Assembly (NCBI GenBank): GCA_938004185.1
Contig: CALKWN010000065.1
Location: forward strand, 124,001-188,000
DNA from: an uncultured candidate division WWE3 bacterium
GTDB taxonomy: Bacteria > Patescibacteriota > WWE3 > UBA101185 > UBA10185
Direction: 5' to 3'
DNA length: 64,000 nucleotides
A program made the translations under genes and the position numbers. A model generated the notes under the pieces. The model had not been told where the DNA came from, did not search any database, and saw only the letters and a program-made list of their open reading frames with translations. Shown piece by piece: positions 61,383 to 64,000 of this stretch; the first letter of the stretch is position 1, and every line of letters starts with the position of its first letter.

Positions 61383-62039
61383 CTAATTACAGCCAAAATT
61401 CTCTAAACAAGCACTTTTTTGCTCATCCGGAAGTTCTTCACACATGGCGCATAAATCTCCCGGTTCCTGTGATTCTTGCATTTGTTCCCCTAACGTTGAA
61501 AGATCCATAAATGTTACATTTTCCGGAAGGTCAAACATCGAGTTGTCTATTATCCATGTATCGCAGTCATAATCCATATTTGTATTAATATCTTTCATAA
61601 TGTCAGGAATTTCAGCACTTTCATAACTTTCGATATCATTATCTATCATCTCTTCGGTAGCGGCCATTTGATATCCTGATAAAGTTACAGGATCCCACAT
61701 GTAGATTATTTCACCCTTTTTTATTACGTAACTTTCGGTGGTTGTGTCGCCCGTAACAACTTTGGATTCCGTCCTCATATCTTCTCCGGATACATAAAAT
61801 ATTCCTGAACTGGAGCCCTGATCGGTAGTCACGTTATACGAGCACTTAACCGGTCTTCCCTCATTAATAAGTTCTTGGATATTAGTTTTGATATTTTCGG
61901 TTTCCTGAATAATTTTTCCGGTATCACTTACAGTGTCGGCGTCCTTTTCAATTTTATTAAGTGACTTGTATCCGAAATAGGCAACTGCAGGTATTCCGAG
62001 GAACACTAACGCTATGAGTGCAATTTTTATAATTTTCAT
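61383..62039 (-). CDS. Exported or anchored protein with C-terminal cysteine cluster
   Basis: A 218-residue protein with one hydrophobic segment (residues ~5-24, IALIALVFLGIPAVAYFG) and a soluble outside part rich in Asp, Glu and Thr. The last 30 residues hold four cysteines (LCAMCEEL, ACLENFGC) and may form a small disulfide- or metal-stabilised end. TATAAT lies six bases before the ATG at 62039; an earlier start at 62057 would overlap that promoter. Confidence 0.75.
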   Translation of the reverse strand: MKIIKIALIALVFLGIPAVAYFGYKSLNKIEKDADTVSDTGKIIQETENIKTNIQELINEGRPVKCSYNVTTDQGSSSGIFYVSGEDMRTESKVVTGDTTTESYVIKKGEIIYMWDPVTLSGYQMAATEEMIDNDIESYESAEIPDIMKDINTNMDYDCDTWIIDNSMFDLPENVTFMDLSTLGEQMQESQEPGDLCAMCEELPDEQKSACLENFGCN

Positions 62040-62045
62040 GTCAAC

Positions 62046-62051
62046 ATTATA
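62046..62051 (-). promoter_or_regulatory. TATAAT deciding the start at 62039
   Basis: Minus-strand TATAAT, six bases before the ATG at 62039; it lies within the longer frame that would start at 62057. Confidence 0.6.
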
Positions 62052-62097
62052 CACCAAGTATGCCCGTTATGGTGGTATACGACGGGTAATAAAAGTC

Positions 62098-62125
62098 TTG
62101 AAATTCAGGCCGGCTTATGTATACT
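62098..62125 (+). promoter_or_regulatory. Promoter of the amidase gene
   Basis: TTGAAA (62098-62103), 16-base spacer, TATACT (62120-62125). Predicted start near 62132. Confidence 0.5.
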
Positions 62126-62152
62126 ATAAGATAGGCGTTTTTGAATAAGATA

Positions 62153-62185
62153 GACCCGTAAGGGACCGCCCCGAAGGAGGGAGCG
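62153..62185 (+). promoter_or_regulatory. Leader hairpins covering the amidase ribosome-binding site
   Basis: A CCC-GTAA-GGG hairpin with a GNRA-type loop (62155-62164) is followed by CGCCCC, which can pair with GGGAGCG next to the ATG and cover part of the Shine-Dalgarno AAGGAGG. Confidence 0.4.
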
Positions 62186-62932
62186 ATGAAACTAAAACGA
62201 TCACTGCTGTTTTTGGCTGTATTCTCGATGTTATTTGCTCTTTTAGCAAATACTTCAAATGCAGCTGGGTTCTGGAACATCGAGTTTTATTCGGATTTCT
62301 CTCCCACATGGGGATCCGTAATAAAAATTGATGGCGAAGAACTGATAAAACCGCTGGAAGTACAGTACTGGCATGAGTGTGAGATAGGGAAATCCGAGAT
62401 ATGTTTCGGAGACTATTACAAACTTTTGCCAAAGAACGCCTCACCCAATCGGTTTATAGTACCCGATACAATAGTACTACATACCGATGATCAGTCAGGA
62501 AATACACCGAAAACTTGGTTTACAAAAACCACATACAACGGACTGAGTGGAGGAAAGCTTTCTGTTCACTTCGCTGTCGGTTTGGATGGGATTGGTCAGT
62601 TTTTAGCTATGTATCCCGAAGGAGTAATGCAATGCCGAGGTGCAGGATGGGCTTGTAATTGCCACTCGATACAAATCGAAATGGCAGGCAGAACCTATAA
62701 CTACATGTTTAACGGCAAAGCTTCTCCCGAGATGGAAGAAAGCATAAAAATTATAACTGATCAAACCCTAGAACTGGTAGTAGCTTTGATGATTACATAC
62801 GATATACCAATCGAAAACGTCATCGGCCATTATCAGGTTAAGTACTCAGGAAAGACAGACCCGGGAGATGTCTGGCTACAAGAGTATTTTTTGCCCTTAC
62901 TGCAAGAAAGATTGGATGAACTTGAAAACTGA
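62186..62932 (+). CDS. Secreted N-acetylmuramoyl-L-alanine amidase
   Basis: A 248-residue exported amidase_2-type enzyme that cuts peptidoglycan between MurNAc and the peptide. Signal peptide to ~26 (ANTSNA); zinc ligands are the His in IVLHTDDQSG, the His in NVIGHYQV, and a site in SGKTDPGDVW. The PGRP-like WACNCHSIQIEMAG region is also visible. It is followed by a strong terminator. Confidence 0.9.
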   Translation: MKLKRSLLFLAVFSMLFALLANTSNAAGFWNIEFYSDFSPTWGSVIKIDGEELIKPLEVQYWHECEIGKSEICFGDYYKLLPKNASPNRFIVPDTIVLHTDDQSGNTPKTWFTKTTYNGLSGGKLSVHFAVGLDGIGQFLAMYPEGVMQCRGAGWACNCHSIQIEMAGRTYNYMFNGKASPEMEESIKIITDQTLELVVALMITYDIPIENVIGHYQVKYSGKTDPGDVWLQEYFLPLLQERLDELEN

Positions 62933-62960
62933 TCTTACACGCAGAAGGAAGTTATTATAA

Positions 62961-63001
62961 GGCTCCGATTTTTTACAAAATTATCGGAGCCGATTTTTTT
63001 T
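62961..63001 (+). terminator. Terminator after the amidase gene
   Basis: Stem GGCTCCGAT/ATCGGAGCC, 13-base loop, and eight T's after GA. Confidence 0.9.
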
Positions 63002-63011
63002 GCTTAAATTC

Positions 63012-63668
63012 TTAAATTGAGACGATGCCTTGATTATATTTTGAAAATTTATTTATACGCAGTGGGAAATATTTTAAAAGCTCATTTAACTCCTTCTCGT
63101 TTTCTGATGAGTATTTAACCTCCATAATTATTGTTTTGTCTTTCGGATTTTTTATAGGTATAAGTTTTTCTGAAAGCATTCTTTGAAAAACCATATCGTA
63201 GTCTAAGGTGATTCTAAGATCGTGTTTCTGATTTTCAAAATATTTTCGCTTGTATGAATTAAAACTCGACGGGATGAGTTTTTTTAATTCTATTTTTATG
63301 TGTTGCGGGATATCTGAATTGTTTAGTGCTTTATAAAATTCCCTTCCAATATTTGTTGATTTGGGATCAAAATCCTCTAACCTGTATCTTAATTTGTCTC
63401 CGACACTCCCCTTTTTACTTTTTACCTCAAGATAAGAGTTTTCGGCACTGTTGTTATACCACCTGATTCGCACCTTACATCTTTCCGGAACACCTTCCAC
63501 ACCTTCCAGAAAATTACTAAGTCCCGGAGTATCAAAATAGATGTTATTAACGATGCGCTCATCGTATTTTTCGTTAATAAACATGGGGTGGTTTTTTATT
63601 GCTTCAACCAAATCTTTGAGCTGAGTGGTTTTAAAAATGTATTTTCGTTCAAGTCTTGGTTCGTTCAT
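63012..63668 (-). CDS. VTC-domain protein (polyphosphate-polymerase-like)
   Basis: A 218-residue protein with VTC/tunnel-fold signatures: ERKYIF at the N-terminus, KVRIRWYNN, YLEVKSKKG, YKRKYFEN, LRITLDYD and IIMEVKYS. In yeast Vtc4 this fold makes polyphosphate from ATP in a membrane complex; here there is no SPX or membrane part. It overlaps the CotH-like gene by four bases (ATGA), and VTC next to CotH is a known bacterial pairing. Confidence 0.9.
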   Translation of the reverse strand: MNEPRLERKYIFKTTQLKDLVEAIKNHPMFINEKYDERIVNNIYFDTPGLSNFLEGVEGVPERCKVRIRWYNNSAENSYLEVKSKKGSVGDKLRYRLEDFDPKSTNIGREFYKALNNSDIPQHIKIELKKLIPSSFNSYKRKYFENQKHDLRITLDYDMVFQRMLSEKLIPIKNPKDKTIIMEVKYSSENEKELNELLKYFPLRINKFSKYNQGIVSI

Positions 63669-64000
63669 TTGAATACAGCTCTTACTACAGAGTCCTGTTC
63701 TCCGGTAAATTTAATACTTTTATCATTTCCCCCAACCGCCCCCTCCCATTTTATAAAAGAGCCGCCTTTTATGGGTATTGCTTCCAGCTCTATCTCAACC
63801 CCGTTAAAATATTTTCCCTCCCAAGAATTATTGGTTATTTCAATAGAATTAACTCTCACGCTTCCCTGACCCTCGATTTTAATTGATAAGTTATAAGTGC
63901 CTGAAAGGTCAAAGTGTAATAGTAAGTGGTCGTATATGTGTCGGCTTCTGTCGGTTGCAAAATTTTTCATGTGATCGATATTCGAATACCACTCATCCAT
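63665..64000 (-). CDS. CotH-kinase-like protein, C-terminal part (cut by window edge)
   Basis: The frame is open to the last base of the window; the ATG at 64000 may be internal. The visible 111 residues read like the end of a CotH-family protein (WYSNIDHMKNFATDRSRHIYD), followed by a beta-sandwich tail (ITNNSWEGKYFNGVEIEL). CotH proteins are protein kinases of spore coats and bacterial surfaces. Direct overlap with the VTC gene supports the assignment. Confidence 0.78.
   Translation of the reverse strand: MDEWYSNIDHMKNFATDRSRHIYDHLLLHFDLSGTYNLSIKIEGQGSVRVNSIEITNNSWEGKYFNGVEIELEAIPIKGGSFIKWEGAVGGNDKSIKFTGEQDSVVRAVFK

Noticed and set aside
1..64000. CRISPR arrays, insertion sequences and rRNA genes
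   Set aside because: No regularly spaced repeats, transposase-like protein or rRNA segment was seen on either strand.

Overview
The window reads like a chromosome segment of a small-genome bacterium of the Candidate Phyla Radiation (Patescibacteria). Reasons: a compact AT-rich layout, a trigger factor without its PPIase domain, a threonyl-tRNA synthetase without the N-terminal TGS domain, an Elp3-type tRNA modification enzyme, many GT-C membrane glycosyltransferases, and many small proteins of the kind known mainly from that group. The placement is inference; no rRNA is present. TGA ends several genes (for example 51784 and 59022), so the code is standard and not the UGA=Gly code of Absconditabacteria/Gracilibacteria. 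Six tRNAs, all with encoded CCA, lie on the minus strand.

Layout. 1-4136 (minus): thrS-infC-rpmI-rplT followed by an ABC exporter cut by the window edge. 4296-9602: truB, a membrane protein, a cupin, a MgtA-like P-type ATPase and a membrane-anchored protein. 9655-13890: tRNA-Val, clpP-tig, an MFS transporter, an AbrB/Doc toxin-antitoxin pair and tRNA-Leu(UAG) with fragmentary tRNA copies around it. 13891-16936: two lysozyme-like secreted proteins, a UDP-glucuronate decarboxylase and a ThpR phosphodiesterase. 16958-25229: a guanylate-kinase-like protein, an IMPase-like phosphatase, GT-C enzymes, two small proteins, tRNA-Pro, a YrdC protein joined to a membrane-anchored domain, a MacB-like permease, and a 495-bp gene-free gap that holds a probable structured RNA. 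25230-28441: murA, murB and a methyltransferase. 28506-30140: three tRNAs, a LABN-domain protein and small proteins. 30208-43593: thioredoxin reductase, SOD and an array of seven GT-C glycosyltransferases with an FAD oxidoreductase. 43630-51784: a protein with a PETG sorting signal, PCMT, HIT, a methyltransferase, Elp3, a cyclophilin, a GT-B-like protein and a ROK kinase. 51791-59022: two glycoside hydrolases, an ECF sigma factor with a membrane protein and a small secreted protein, a holin-like protein, pyruvate kinase, a nuclease and a secreted protein. 59190-64000: a GT-C enzyme, an amidase, and a VTC/CotH pair cut by the right edge.

How the genes work together. Much of the window serves the cell surface: MurA/MurB make peptidoglycan precursors; an amidase and two lysozyme-like proteins act on the wall; ten GT-C enzymes and the decarboxylase point to lipid-linked sugar transfer onto surface polymers or proteins; the PETG protein implies sortase anchoring. 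A second theme is translation and protein quality control (thrS, infC, L35, L20, truB, YrdC, Elp3, clpP, tig).

The most notable non-coding signals are: (i) a -10-like hexamer placed exactly 6-7 nt before the start codon of at least 22 reading frames, which predicts widespread leaderless mRNAs and corrects several start sites; (ii) a roughly 370-nt RNA candidate at 24847-25213 with consensus promoter, several perfect hairpins and a terminator; (iii) two related GC-rich inserts joined to a 21-nt tRNA 3' end at the same T-loop position, beside tRNA-Leu(UAG) and tRNA-Arg(UCU), plus 5' tRNA fragments beside tRNA-Val and tRNA-Leu(UAG); (iv) an infC gene that probably starts at AUA.
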